Shown here: in pieces, positions 18,193-27,197 of the stretch
Layout of the letters: every line of letters begins with the position of its first letter
Position numbering within the stretch: position 1 is the first letter of the stretch
DNA from: JAGRCP01 sp942490705
GTDB lineage: Bacteria > Chloroflexota > Anaerolineae > Caldilineales > Caldilineaceae
Length of the DNA: 64,000 nt
Direction of reading: 5' to 3'
NCBI GenBank assembly: GCA_942490705.1
Contig: CALNXY010000012.1
Location: 186,001-250,000 of the forward strand
Translations under genes and position numbers: made by a program
The notes under the pieces: model-generated
Seen by the model: only the letters and a program-made list of their open reading frames with translations
What the model was told of the DNA's origin: nothing
The model's database searches: none

Positions 18193-19434
18193 TTATTCAT
18201 CGGCGTAGTCGCCCAGGTCATCGTCATCATCTGCGTCATACGGCTGATCCCAGGGTTCGTCATCCCAGTCTTCGAGCAGCTCATCTTCATCGTAGAGCGC
18301 AATATCTTGGTCATCCTGCAAGAAGAGCAACTCTTCCAAAGCCAGGTCAGCGGCCTCGACTTCCACCGGATCTTCGCTTTCGCTCATGCTCCGCAGTGCC
18401 TCTTGCGCAGCCTTGCCGCCAATTTGCCCCAGCGCAGTGATGGCCGCAAGACGGACGAGCTGTTCTTCGTCCTCAAGGAGGGCAATTAGCTCGCCTCGCG
18501 CCGCTTTGGCCTCTAATTCACCGCAGGCAAGGGCGGCTTCGCCCCGCATTGCCGCCGACGGGTTGCGCAGTTCGGCGCGCACCAAGCCGCGCCAGCGGAT
18601 GTCGGCACTACGCCCCATGGCAATCAACGAGGAGATGCGCATCTCTTCTTCAGGATCGTAGTAGGCGTCTTCGATGAGCTGGCGCACGCCGGTCTCGCCC
18701 GAGTAGGCGATGCTTTCCAGCGCGCGACGCCGCACTGCCACAGGCTGTTCCGGATTGAGCAACACCGAGAGGAGCGCTTCTTCGGCGCGCATGGAGAGCG
18801 CGGTATCCAATTCATCCAGCTCGCCCGCCAGCACAAACGCACCCAGCGCCTGGGCTGCGGCAGCGCGTACACTATCATCCACGTCGTTGAGCAACATCTG
18901 CACGAGCGGCCCGATGAGGTCGCTGCTATTGTCTTCCCATAAGCCGTCTAGCGCCAGCGCGCGGACCGTCGGGCTTGGATCCTGCAACGCCACGCGCAAA
19001 ATCGGACCTGGAAAGAGATCCAACTCTTCCTCAGCCAGTGCGACGAGGTAGGTGATAATGGCATAGCGGCGCGACTCCGGAATCAACGCCCATTCACGGC
19101 GGACTAATTCGTTATCAGCGGGTGAGAGATCGGAAAACGCAAGCAGCAGGTTCGGCTCCACGCCCAACCCTTCGCTAACCTGCATGAGTTGTTGCAGCAC
19201 CTCGGCAACGGGCAGCGACGCGGCCAGGGCGGCCGCAACATCAGTATCGTGGCCGGTCAGCCAGGCAGTTGCCAGCGTCTCCAGCGGGCTCTCGGGCGTT
19301 TCGATCTCATCGCCCTCAATTGACGAGTCCACTGATTGGAGATCATCAAGTTCGAAGTCATCCCAGCCGTCGTCGTCGAACTTCATGGGGTCAAACTCGC
19401 CGAACTCGGCGTTTTCGGACTGTTGTTCAGACAT
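18193..19434 (-). CDS. HEAT-repeat protein with acidic termini
   Basis: 413 residues from the ATG of MSEQQSENAEFG, 4 nt after the preceding stop. The central ~250 residues are HEAT/PBS-lyase-like helical repeats with the usual LDGLWEDNS, AAAQALGAFV, ALESIAYSGE and AAITALGQIGG segments. Both ends are acidic and low complexity, the C-terminus extremely so (DADDDDDLGDYADE). Such proteins are usually protein-binding scaffolds; the partner is unknown. Gene order suggests a unit with the zinc-ribbon/LysM gene upstream and the 137-aa protein downstream. Confidence 0.85.
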   Translation of the reverse strand: MSEQQSENAEFGEFDPMKFDDDGWDDFELDDLQSVDSSIEGDEIETPESPLETLATAWLTGHDTDVAAALAASLPVAEVLQQLMQVSEGLGVEPNLLLAFSDLSPADNELVRREWALIPESRRYAIITYLVALAEEELDLFPGPILRVALQDPSPTVRALALDGLWEDNSSDLIGPLVQMLLNDVDDSVRAAAAQALGAFVLAGELDELDTALSMRAEEALLSVLLNPEQPVAVRRRALESIAYSGETGVRQLIEDAYYDPEEEMRISSLIAMGRSADIRWRGLVRAELRNPSAAMRGEAALACGELEAKAARGELIALLEDEEQLVRLAAITALGQIGGKAAQEALRSMSESEDPVEVEAADLALEELLFLQDDQDIALYDEDELLEDWDDEPWDQPYDADDDDDLGDYADE

Positions 19435-19438
19435 GGCG

Positions 19439-20950
19439 CTAGTTCCAGGTAAATTCCCAAATATCACTTGCAGGGCTCACGCTCTCTGAGGCGGCGTCGA
19501 TCACCTCAACATACCATTGCCAACGGCGGCCTAGCTCCTGCGGGGCCAGCGCACAGAGGTCGCTGTCCATCTCCCAGGCTGCACGGCTGGACGGAACCGG
19601 CTGCTGCAATACCCACGTGATCGAATCTTCGCCGCCCTCGCCTCGTCCACTCACGAAACCCAGGTGAAGCACGTAGCGATCTGTTGGCTGAATGAATTCT
19701 ACCTGGCTCCAGGTCAATTGGCCACTGCCAGTACAGCTGACCGTTGTACCGCTTTCCGGGCTGCGCAAATTTGGTGCGTCTAGACGCAAAGCGATCACAG
19801 TCGGTGTGGTCGTGGGCGTGGCGGTTGGGTCGGGTCGTGGTTGTGTCGTCGCCGTGGGCGGTGCCGGCGTTGCCGTGGGGGCGTCTGCACTCGTGCCCGG
19901 GAGGGGGATGATCAACTCCTCGCCGGGTCGGATGGAATAAACTTCATTGGCTGCAATACTGTTGGCGGCCATGATGGCCTGGACTGGAATTTCAAATTGG
20001 GCCGCAATGCCCAACAGCGTGTCGCCGGAACGCACCGTATAGGTCGTCACCACTGATCCGCCAGTCCCGCCGGCGTCTGCGGCTTCGGTCGCCGCACGCG
20101 CCTCGATCGTAGCTGCATTAGGCGTGGCCGTGGCTGTTGGCAACGAAAGCGTCGCTCCGCTGCTCGTTGCAGCGGCAGTCGCAGTCGCCTGTCTGGTCGC
20201 CCTTTGAGTCGGCGCCGCAGTGCTGGTCGATGTGGCTGCCGGCGTGTTGGTCGGCGCAGTTGTAGACGTTGCGGTTGGCTGGGCGGTTGGTTCTTCAGTC
20301 GGCTCTAACGTCGGTAGGGCGGTAGCGGTCGGCTCGATAGTGGGCTCAACGGTCGGTCTAAGCGTCGGCTCCGCGGCTTCGGTCGCCTGCAGCAACGTTG
20401 CGGGGGTGTCGGCGGCGGGCTGGTCCGGTGTGGCGGTTGGCGCCAGCGCCACGATGCTTTCGGCCCCGCCGTTGTTGGTGAGGGTCTCATTGCCTGTTGC
20501 GATCATGACGCTGTCGCCGGTAGGCTCCATGCCTTCATCGACCAGGGCGATAATTCCAGATAGCTGTGTACTTTGACTTTGCAGCCAGGCGACGGGGCTG
20601 TTGCTTTCCCAGCGATTGGCTAGCAGCAATAGGAAGAGCAGGGCAAGCAGCGCCGGCACGCCCCAGGTCAGCAAGCGCGGCGGTGCTGCCTGCAATTCGC
20701 GTCCACAATGGGGACAGAGCACCAGCGCGGAAGATCCAGTTTCTTGGCAATACCGGCAGCGTATCTGACGCGGCCGCCGCTCAAGGTCTTCGCCGCATTC
20801 CTGACAAACGGTATCCCCGCGGCCGGTCACGGCGCCACAGTTCGGACATTGCTGAAGTCCGCTGTAGATTGGTGAGCCGGCGGGCGGCTGGGGGTCCGAT
20901 TGCGCGCGCGCGATGCCGGCTTGATCGGAATGAGGCGGCTGGTCAGCCAT
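19439..20950 (-). CDS. Zinc-ribbon / single-TM / LysM protein
   Basis: 503 residues from an ATG with AGGAG at 7 nt. Residues ~30-85 contain three CxxC pairs forming a double zinc ribbon (CPNCGAVTGRGDTVCQECG, then CRYCQE...CPHCG). One transmembrane helix follows (LTWGVPALLALLFLLLLA, ~93-110). The outer part is a ~150-residue Thr/Pro/Ala linker, one LysM domain (TYTVRSGDTLLGIAAQFEI ... GEELIIPL), a second linker, and a ~100-residue Ig-like C-terminal domain (SCTGSGQLTWSQVE ... RWQWYVEVIDA). The zinc ribbon is predicted inside the cell and the LysM domain outside, bound to peptidoglycan or another glycan. Confidence 0.85.
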   Translation of the reverse strand: MADQPPHSDQAGIARAQSDPQPPAGSPIYSGLQQCPNCGAVTGRGDTVCQECGEDLERRPRQIRCRYCQETGSSALVLCPHCGRELQAAPPRLLTWGVPALLALLFLLLLANRWESNSPVAWLQSQSTQLSGIIALVDEGMEPTGDSVMIATGNETLTNNGGAESIVALAPTATPDQPAADTPATLLQATEAAEPTLRPTVEPTIEPTATALPTLEPTEEPTAQPTATSTTAPTNTPAATSTSTAAPTQRATRQATATAAATSSGATLSLPTATATPNAATIEARAATEAADAGGTGGSVVTTYTVRSGDTLLGIAAQFEIPVQAIMAANSIAANEVYSIRPGEELIIPLPGTSADAPTATPAPPTATTQPRPDPTATPTTTPTVIALRLDAPNLRSPESGTTVSCTGSGQLTWSQVEFIQPTDRYVLHLGFVSGRGEGGEDSITWVLQQPVPSSRAAWEMDSDLCALAPQELGRRWQWYVEVIDAASESVSPASDIWEFTWN

Positions 20951-20985
20951 GTAGGTCTCCTCTGGCGGTGGAGGGGAGCATTCAG

Positions 20986-22347
20986 TTATTGCCCAAGCAT
21001 GGAAAGCCAATCGATGGCTTCTGGCGCGTTGCGAATATCTTGGACCGTCACGATGACGAGCAGGCCAAGCAGCAGCATGAAGCCCACCATGTGAACGAGC
21101 CCTTCGCGTTCCGGATTGACGCGGCGGCCACGCAGCGTCTCGATCAAGATGAAGAGCAGGCGACCACCGTCCAGCGCCGGGAGCGGGAGCATGTTGGTGA
21201 TGGCCAGGGCCGCACTGAGAATGGCCGTCAGCCGTAAGATCGGGAAGAGCAAGCCGGTATCAATCGTCGCGGACATGGCCCCACCCACCATCTGGGCAAT
21301 GCCGACTGGTCCGCTAACCTGGGCTTCTGCCGGCGAGAGCGTACCCATGATCAGCATGAATGGCAGCTGTAGCACCAAACTGATATAGCCGAACGTTTCG
21401 CGTACGCCTTCCCACAACGCCCGCAGTGGCGGTAAGGTAGCCAGCGTCGACTGCGGGGAAATCTCCACACCCAGGGCGCCCTGCCCGGGCGGCGGATCCA
21501 CTCGGGGCGTAATGTTGATCGTCTGCCATTGATTGTCGCGCAAGACAGTCAAGGCGACTTCCTGGCCGGCCAGCTCTCTGATAAGCTCCACCAGCGATTC
21601 GCCGTCAGAGGTCACCACAGCATCATTGACTTGAAAAACAGCGTCACCGGCCTGCAACCCGGCGGTTTCGGCTGGGCTATCGGGGGCAGTTGCCATGATT
21701 TCGGTTCCCAAAACGGGCGTGTACTCACTGCCGCGGACTAGCGCGTCGGCCGTTGTCTCTTCTGCCAGGGGAAGCGTTATCACCTCGCCATCACGACTGA
21801 TGACGATGCTTTCGCGCATGCTTGCATCCCCTAATTCGTCCCGCTGCATGACGCTGTACGACATGTCCGGCAGCGCACTGACTTGGGCCGGACGCCCGCT
21901 GACCTCAAGCAGGATATCCCCTACCTGCAAACCTGCGGCCGCAGCCGCAGAGCCAGCCGGCACAACCGTCAGTTGGGGATTGGCCACGTTGGCGGGAAAG
22001 CCTGCCATAAAGCTGAGGGCAAAGATCAAAATAGCCAGCAGCGCATTCATGGCCGGCCCGGCCAGCAGCGTCAGCGCGCGTCCGCTACGGCTGGCGGCAT
22101 TGAAGGACCCGGGCGACATATCGCCCGCATCTTCCCCCTTCATGCGCGCAAAGCCGCCGAGCGGCAGCGCGTTGAGCGTAAAGTCGGTGCCATCATATGT
22201 GAAGAGCTTCGCCAAGCGCGGGGGGTACCCCATGCCAAACTCTTCAACGACGATTCCATTGCGGCGTGCAACCAGATAATGACCCAACTCGTGAAAGAAC
22301 ACGAGCACGCCCAAGACCAGGATGAACGAAATTATTGTTAATGCCAT
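20986..22347 (-). CDS. rseP: RseP-type site-2 metalloprotease (M50)
   Basis: 453 residues starting at MALTIISF with AGGA 8-9 nt upstream. Zinc-protease motif HELGH lies in the first helix (about residues 18-22), followed by EEFGMGYPPRL and the LPLGGFARMKGED signature. Two PDZ-like regions follow (about 145-200 and 215-290, e.g. SPAETAGLQAGDAVFQV). The second metal-ligand motif NMLPLPALDGGRL sits near residue 395. Family role: intramembrane cleavage of anti-sigma factors or signal-peptide remnants. No dxr or bamA neighbour, unlike proteobacteria. Confidence 0.94.
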   Translation of the reverse strand: MALTIISFILVLGVLVFFHELGHYLVARRNGIVVEEFGMGYPPRLAKLFTYDGTDFTLNALPLGGFARMKGEDAGDMSPGSFNAASRSGRALTLLAGPAMNALLAILIFALSFMAGFPANVANPQLTVVPAGSAAAAAGLQVGDILLEVSGRPAQVSALPDMSYSVMQRDELGDASMRESIVISRDGEVITLPLAEETTADALVRGSEYTPVLGTEIMATAPDSPAETAGLQAGDAVFQVNDAVVTSDGESLVELIRELAGQEVALTVLRDNQWQTINITPRVDPPPGQGALGVEISPQSTLATLPPLRALWEGVRETFGYISLVLQLPFMLIMGTLSPAEAQVSGPVGIAQMVGGAMSATIDTGLLFPILRLTAILSAALAITNMLPLPALDGGRLLFILIETLRGRRVNPEREGLVHMVGFMLLLGLLVIVTVQDIRNAPEAIDWLSMLGQ

Positions 22348-22453
22348 CTCTATTTTCCTCGCAGATCGTCCCTCGGAGCAGCCGTCACGTATTGGCGTTT
22401 GCACCCACGTACAGCGGCCGTACAGATGCTTCTCCGGTGCGATGCATCGCCAG

Positions 22454-22483
22454 ATTATACTATTCTGCAAACTCTTCCTGCAA
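22454..22483 (-). promoter_or_regulatory. Promoter of rseP (TTGCAG-18-TATAAT)
   Basis: Minus strand: TTGCAG at 22478-22483 and a consensus TATAAT at 22454-22459, 18-bp spacer, giving a leader of about 100 nt. Confidence 0.65.
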
Positions 22484-22589
22484 ATGAGTGGCGCTTTTTC
22501 CGCCTACGCTTGCGCGTCTACTCACCTACGCCGATTATGCATTCCAAGCCCTAAGTGTAGCCGACTGCGCCCGCTTTGTTTGTAAGGCT

Positions 22590-23414
22590 TTAGCCACAAA
22601 TCAGGGTGCCCACCGGCGCGCGCTCGTCGGCCAGGGCCTGTGCCACAGCACCCTCCGCCAAACCGCCGAGAATGCGGATCGTGAGCTTTGGTTGGTCTTC
22701 GATCATGGCCAGGGCTTGGTTTACCTTTGCCGTCATGCCGCCAGTGACGTCAACGCCGAAGCTTTCACCCACGTTAACCCGTACGGCTGCCAGCGTAGAC
22801 GGCGAAAGGAGGGCAATGCGTTCCGCCGCGGGATCAAGCTGGGGATCGGCCGTGTAGATGCCGTCGACCTCGCCGGCCAAAAGGATGCGCTTAGGCGCCA
22901 AATGAGGCGCCAGCCATTGGAATATCTCTTCGGTACTGGCAATGGTCCCCCCGCGCACACTGTCCAAGGCTACGTCGCCAAAGACGACGGGAACCAGTCC
23001 CGCTTCAAGCGCGGCAGCCACGGTCACATGGGGGCCGTCGACGAGGACGCCGTCTCGCCCGCGCAGGGTGACGCTGGGCTGGATGGCCCACGCCGGCACA
23101 TCTGCAGCAAGCAGGGCCGCAACAACGATGCGATTCAGGCGCGCGGCAGCGTCGGCGGTGGCGGCAAAGCCATACCAATCGCCGGCGCTCTTGACACCGG
23201 CTCGCGTGCCGTAGCGCCGGCCGACAACGTGACCAAAGCTGCCCGAGCCATGGCCAATGACCAGCTGCATGGCCGGCACCTGGGCGCGTGCCGCGGCGAT
23301 TTCTGCGGCCAGGCGCGCAATAACGTCCAGGCGGGGCGTCTCGGCTTGGCGCTTATCGGTGATCAATGAGCCGCCCAGCTTGAGGAAAACTACGTCGGAA
23401 ACAGGCCGGCTCAT
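22590..23414 (-). CDS. Isopentenyl phosphate kinase
   Basis: 274 residues of the amino-acid-kinase fold. N-terminal KLGGSLITDK binds ATP phosphates. GHGSGSFGH (about residues 53-61) is the isopentenyl phosphate kinase hallmark, with its conserved substrate-contacting His. VFGDVALD and LLAGEVDGIYTADP complete the family pattern, and VTGGMTAKV is the C-terminal Lys motif. The enzyme phosphorylates isopentenyl phosphate to isopentenyl diphosphate in the alternative mevalonate pathway, known from archaea, plants and some Chloroflexota such as Roseiflexus. Its ATG overlaps the selA stop by 4 nt. Confidence 0.88.
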   Translation of the reverse strand: MSRPVSDVVFLKLGGSLITDKRQAETPRLDVIARLAAEIAAARAQVPAMQLVIGHGSGSFGHVVGRRYGTRAGVKSAGDWYGFAATADAAARLNRIVVAALLAADVPAWAIQPSVTLRGRDGVLVDGPHVTVAAALEAGLVPVVFGDVALDSVRGGTIASTEEIFQWLAPHLAPKRILLAGEVDGIYTADPQLDPAAERIALLSPSTLAAVRVNVGESFGVDVTGGMTAKVNQALAMIEDQPKLTIRILGGLAEGAVAQALADERAPVGTLICG

Positions 23415-24829
23415 AGCGGCTCACCATTGCGCCGGGTCGAAGCAAGCCCTGTCAGCGTCGTCAGAAGCGTTGCTTCTTCCTCAAGGCGGACGGTACGCGG
23501 GTCGAAAACAAGATGATCCTGCTGAATACGACAGACGATCGGCGGCTCGGCCTGACGTAGACGCGCTGCTGCCGCGTCAGGCGCCTCGACGGCCAGCGCC
23601 AGCACGCGTGTCGGTAGGGTTTCGCCCGGCAGGCTGCCGCCACCGATCGCGCTTTCGCCATCCCAAATGTCGGCCGTCACACCCGCGCTCTCTAACGTCT
23701 CCTGCCAACGTTGGGCCCGCTCATCCAGGTCATTCAGTGTGGCGCTGATCATCTGCCATACTGGGATTTCTTCCAGCGCACGGCCGCGACGATAGCTATG
23801 CAGCGTTGCTTCCAGCGCAGCCAGCGTGATCTTGTCGACGCGCAGCGCGCGGGCCATGGGGTGACGGCGCAACTCCTCGATCAGCGATGCTTTGCCCGCG
23901 ATGATGCCGGCCTGGGGGCCGCCCAAAAGCTTGTCGCCACTGAACGCGACCAAATCCGCGCCGGCTGCTACGCTCTCTTGCACCATGGGCTCGGCAGCCA
24001 GGCCATAGGGGCGGGTGTCAAGCAGCGTGCCGCTGCCCAGATCATCAATGAAGAGCGGGCGCCGGCCGCTGACTGTTTCATGTTCACGCAGCATTTGGAT
24101 TACCGCACTGGGCTCTGGCTGCGTCACAAAGCCGATCTGACGAAAGTTACTGCTGTGGACGCGCATGACCGCGGCCGTTTCAGGCGTGATGGCTGCGGCA
24201 AAGTCGCGCAGGTGCGTGCGATTCGTCGTGCCCACTTCGACCAGTTGTGCGCCGCTCTGACGCAGAACGTCAGGAATGCGAAAACCGCCGCCGATCTCTA
24301 CGAGCTCCCCGCGGCTGATCAAAACGTCCTGCGCCTGGCAAAACGCACTGAGTACAAAATAGACGGCCGCCGCGTTGTTATTGACGACCAGCGCATCTTC
24401 AGCCCCGGTTAATTCGGTCAGCAGTTCCCGGGCATGGATGTGGCGACTGCCTCGCCGTCCTGCCGCCAGCTCGTATTCGAGATTGCTGTAGCCGTCGCTC
24501 ACTGCGACCACGGCCGCACGCGCAGCCTCACTGAGGGGTGCGCGGCCCAGATTGGTATGGACGATGATGCCTGTTGCATTGATTACTGGCCGTAGAGAGG
24601 GCTGGTTGCTCGCCGCGACGTGCTCGGCAACCAACTTTGGCCAGACTACGGCGTCCGGCGCAGGCGCCCCGCCGGCGATGGCGCGGCGGGTCTCTTCCAA
24701 CACGTTGCGCACCGCGGCGAGCGTGGATGCTTCGCCATGGGTTGCTACGAGCAGTGCGATTGCCTCCTGCTGGAGAAGGCGATCAACGCTTGGCAGCTTT
24801 CGATATTCGGTCGTTGGATCGTCATTCAT
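23411..24829 (-). CDS. selA: L-seryl-tRNA(Sec) selenium transferase
   Basis: PLP enzyme that converts Ser-tRNA(Sec) to Sec-tRNA(Sec) with selenophosphate. 472 residues from MNDDPTTEYRKLPSVDRLL, whose RKLPSVDxLL start is typical for SelA. Other family blocks: NATGIIVHTNLGRAPLS, the Arg-rich RRGSRHIH, LFIDDLGSGTL and SGDKLLGGPQAG containing the PLP lysine. The frame extends 22 codons upstream, but a perfect TATAAT lies 6 nt before this ATG, so the mRNA is probably leaderless from here. It overlaps isopentenyl phosphate kinase by 4 nt. selB, selD and tRNA-Sec are not in the window. Confidence 0.95.
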   Translation of the reverse strand: MNDDPTTEYRKLPSVDRLLQQEAIALLVATHGEASTLAAVRNVLEETRRAIAGGAPAPDAVVWPKLVAEHVAASNQPSLRPVINATGIIVHTNLGRAPLSEAARAAVVAVSDGYSNLEYELAAGRRGSRHIHARELLTELTGAEDALVVNNNAAAVYFVLSAFCQAQDVLISRGELVEIGGGFRIPDVLRQSGAQLVEVGTTNRTHLRDFAAAITPETAAVMRVHSSNFRQIGFVTQPEPSAVIQMLREHETVSGRRPLFIDDLGSGTLLDTRPYGLAAEPMVQESVAAGADLVAFSGDKLLGGPQAGIIAGKASLIEELRRHPMARALRVDKITLAALEATLHSYRRGRALEEIPVWQMISATLNDLDERAQRWQETLESAGVTADIWDGESAIGGGSLPGETLPTRVLALAVEAPDAAAARLRQAEPPIVCRIQQDHLVFDPRTVRLEEEATLLTTLTGLASTRRNGEPL

Positions 24830-24835
24830 GGGCTG

Positions 24836-24864
24836 ATTATACGTCACCGCTGTACGCGCGTCCA
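24836..24864 (-). promoter_or_regulatory. selA promoter giving a probable leaderless mRNA
   Basis: Minus strand TGGACG (24859-24864), 17-bp spacer, TATAAT (24836-24841), then 6 nt to the ATG at 24829. Transcription starting the usual 6-7 nt after the -10 would begin at or next to the A of ATG. Confidence 0.6.
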
Positions 24865-24960
24865 TCCGCAGCCTATTCCAGGGTGCAACTCTCAAGCACG
24901 GCGCTAAGCCTAACGACAGTAGGGCTCACTGGTTTCAGCCCTTCACGAGTACAGAACACT

Positions 24961-24996
24961 TGTCATGCCGACGGAGCGAAGCGACGAGACATCTCG
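24961..24996. repeat. Possible dispersed intergenic repeat
   Basis: TGTCATGCCGACGGAGCGAA followed by GCGACGAGACATCTCG resembles the short intergenic repeats (TGTCATTCCGA...GCGAAGCGA...ATCTC type) scattered through many bacterial genomes. Only one copy is in this window, so the repeat status is from general knowledge. Confidence 0.4.
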
Positions 24997-25059
24997 ACTG
25001 GACGGACGCCTCCGCAGAAATTATGATCTCGTCGCGCGTTCAATTTAGCTGACGATACC

Positions 25060-25090
25060 ATGAAAAAAGGTCGACCGAAGTCGACCTTTC
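25060..25090 (-). terminator. Terminator of tRNA-Val (UUCG tetraloop)
   Basis: Minus strand: AAAGGTCGAC, loop TTCG, GTCGACCTTT, then further T residues. The 10-bp perfect stem begins about 39 nt past the tRNA 3' end. Confidence 0.88.
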
Positions 25091-25127
25091 ATCCTGTAAC
25101 ATCTATTCTCTTCGAGCCAAAAAGCGA

Positions 25128-25202
<75 letters not shown>

Positions 25203-25298
25203 GAGCGCATCCGCCAATATAGCTGAAGGCCGCGCCCTTTGTCAAAAACCTTGCTGGCTGCTCGCTAACAGCCGGGTCCCTTGTCTGGTATGCCAGCG

Positions 25299-25814
25299 CT
25301 ATGCCTCGGGACGAATCATGATAACCGGAATCGAGATGTGCTGCGCCACGTATTGGGCAACACTGCCGAAGATAAGCTTGTTGATCCCCGTGCGCCAGTG
25401 AGTGGTCATGGCAACAATGTCCACATCGTGGTTCTCGATATACTGTACGATGGCTTCGCCTCGCGCCCGGTCGAGACGCACCTCACTATGGACTTCATAG
25501 CCAAAGAGCTCCAACATCTGCTCTTCCTTCCGCATATCCAGCGTGAGGTCGGCTACGGTACTCTCCCGTTCCTGGCTGGCAAAAATGGGGTGCTGAGATT
25601 GTCGTAATTCCTTGCGCGTCGGATATTCGAACAGGTCCACTTCCATGGTGGCCGGGCGCCCGGGTTTGCCGACACGGCCGGCTGGATCCTCCGCCACGCG
25701 CAGGAGGATGATTTCGTTTTGATCCGGCGGGAAGAAGCGGCAGAGATGGGGGAAAATATGGGTGCAGAACGCTGACCCATCAATGGGTACGAGAATTTTA
25801 TTTTTGTTCGACAT
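25299..25814 (-). CDS. Universal stress protein (UspA family)
   Basis: 171 residues from MSNKNKILVPIDGS, with AAAGGAG 8 nt upstream of the ATG. The UspA fold is shown by the first strand ILVPIDGSAF, the Asp that contacts adenine, and the C-terminal nucleotide-loop region (MTTHWRTGINKLIFGSVAQYVAQH, canonical form G-x2-G-x9-G-S/T-V). The first Gly of that loop is replaced (THWRTG), so ATP binding may be altered. A ~40-residue insertion in the middle (PGRPATMEVDLFEYPTRKE region) lengthens it relative to the ~140-residue norm. Confidence 0.85.
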   Translation of the reverse strand: MSNKNKILVPIDGSAFCTHIFPHLCRFFPPDQNEIILLRVAEDPAGRVGKPGRPATMEVDLFEYPTRKELRQSQHPIFASQERESTVADLTLDMRKEEQMLELFGYEVHSEVRLDRARGEAIVQYIENHDVDIVAMTTHWRTGINKLIFGSVAQYVAQHISIPVIMIRPEA

Positions 25815-26145
25815 CTTCAGTCTCCTTTGACTGCTGACTGCTGATTGCAGCAACACTGTTCTTCATTTTCTCCTACGTTGTCCAGCTTACCCTTTTGGGA
25901 AACGGTTCGCAAAGGGTATTTATCCCCAATTAGACGGGATGAATGTCACTAATTGGCTAATGCCCTTATGCGGTCAAAAGATATACGGTCAAATGATCTG
26001 AGCCATGGATTCCAAATCTGCGGCGAGTGGGCGGCGGATGGCGACGGATCATTTCTGTGAAATCAGCGGTGATCCGCTGCATGCTAGCCTTTTCCGGGGT
26101 CTATGGTCGCGAGATTGAAATTTCCTGGGATCTGGGCAGGTTGAT
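25815..26145. other. Intergenic region without a recognisable gene
   Basis: Between the usp gene and the nadK promoter. It contains a short CAGCGG-TGAT-CCGCTG hairpin near 26070. I see no ORF with coding character and no RNA fold I recognise. Confidence 0.4.
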
Positions 26146-26174
26146 TTGACGGAAGGCGACCCCTGCTCTATGAT
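26146..26174 (+). promoter_or_regulatory. Promoter of nadK (TTGACG-17-TATGAT)
   Basis: TTGACG (26146-26151), 17-bp spacer, TATGAT (26169-26174). The ~78-nt leader holds a hairpin in which GCGTCC (26193-26198) pairs with GGACGC (26217-26222), and GCCAG (26203-26207) pairs inside it with CTGGC (26211-26215). It ends 36 nt before the ATG. Confidence 0.7.
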
Positions 26175-26258
26175 GCACGCAACGACGCGTCGGCGTCCGC
26201 CCGCCAGCAGCTGGCAGGACGCGTTGACGCTACAGGCCCTCAGCAAAGTTGATAAGTA

Positions 26259-27197
26259 ATGAACGAACGTTCTGCATCTATGCCTTTGGCAGCCCAGCGC
26301 ACTGACTCACCCGTTGAGCCGAAGCCTGCTGAGTTCAACCACGTTGGCATCCTCTATCACCCGATGAAGCCGGGGTCAAAGAGCCTTGCGCAGGAAATTG
26401 AGCTCTTTTTGCATGATGAGGGGGTAGAAGAGGTGTGGCAAGAGTCGGCCTGGGAGTCGGAGGCGGTTCTGAGTCACGTCAGCACCGCTGACCTGCTCAT
26501 TACCCTCGGCGGCGACGGAACGCTGTTGCGCGCAGCGCGTATCGGTGCGGCTGACGGCGTGCCCATGTTGGGCGTCAAAATGGGCAAGCTTGGCTTTCTG
26601 GCCGAGATCATGCCTGATGACTGGCAAGGGCCTCTCCAGCAGACGCTTGATGGCGACTACTGGACGGAAGAGCGGCTAATGTTGCGCTCGCGCGTGGAAC
26701 GCTTGGACGACGACGGCGAGCGTTTCACGCTTTGCGAGCATGACGGACTCAATGATATTGTGCTCAGCCGCGGTGATTTGGCCCGCGTTGTGCGCATCAG
26801 CGCCCATTTGGATGGCGAATACCTGACCACGTATACGTGTGATGGCGTCATCACCAGTACAGCCACGGGGAGTACGGGCTATGCATTGGCCGTGGGCGGC
26901 CCGATCCTGCCGCCGGAACTGCGCAACATGCTCGTGATTCCAATTTCACCTCACCTGAGCATGGATCGAGCGGTTGTTTTGTCGCGCGGCTCGGAAGTGC
27001 GATTACAGGCATATGCCGATTATCATCCTATGCTGACAGTTGATGGTCAGGTAGTGGTCGAGTTGCATAGCGGTGATCAGGTTGTGATCACCGGAAGCCC
27101 CCACCTGGCTCGCTTTATTCGCCTAAAGGATCGCAACTATTTCTATCAGTCACTAATGGAAAAGTTGCGTTGGACAGATGGTATAAGGGACGCGTAA
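26259..27197 (+). CDS. nadK: NAD kinase
   Basis: 312 residues; phosphorylates NAD to NADP. Key blocks are GGDGTLLRAAR (Gly-rich ATP motif, residues 84-88), PMLGVKMGKLGFLAE (the canonical form is GINxGxLGFL), GLNDIVLSRG (in the place of ALNE), and CDGVITSTATGSTGYALAVGGPI, whose TGSTGY core is diagnostic. The NE of the usual ALNEI motif is replaced by ND here. A 25-residue polar N-terminal extension precedes the domain. It is immediately followed (no gap) by the B-box membrane protein, so both are one transcript ending at the terminator at 27754-27852. Confidence 0.93.
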   Translation: MNERSASMPLAAQRTDSPVEPKPAEFNHVGILYHPMKPGSKSLAQEIELFLHDEGVEEVWQESAWESEAVLSHVSTADLLITLGGDGTLLRAARIGAADGVPMLGVKMGKLGFLAEIMPDDWQGPLQQTLDGDYWTEERLMLRSRVERLDDDGERFTLCEHDGLNDIVLSRGDLARVVRISAHLDGEYLTTYTCDGVITSTATGSTGYALAVGGPILPPELRNMLVIPISPHLSMDRAVVLSRGSEVRLQAYADYHPMLTVDGQVVVELHSGDQVVITGSPHLARFIRLKDRNYFYQSLMEKLRWTDGIRDA

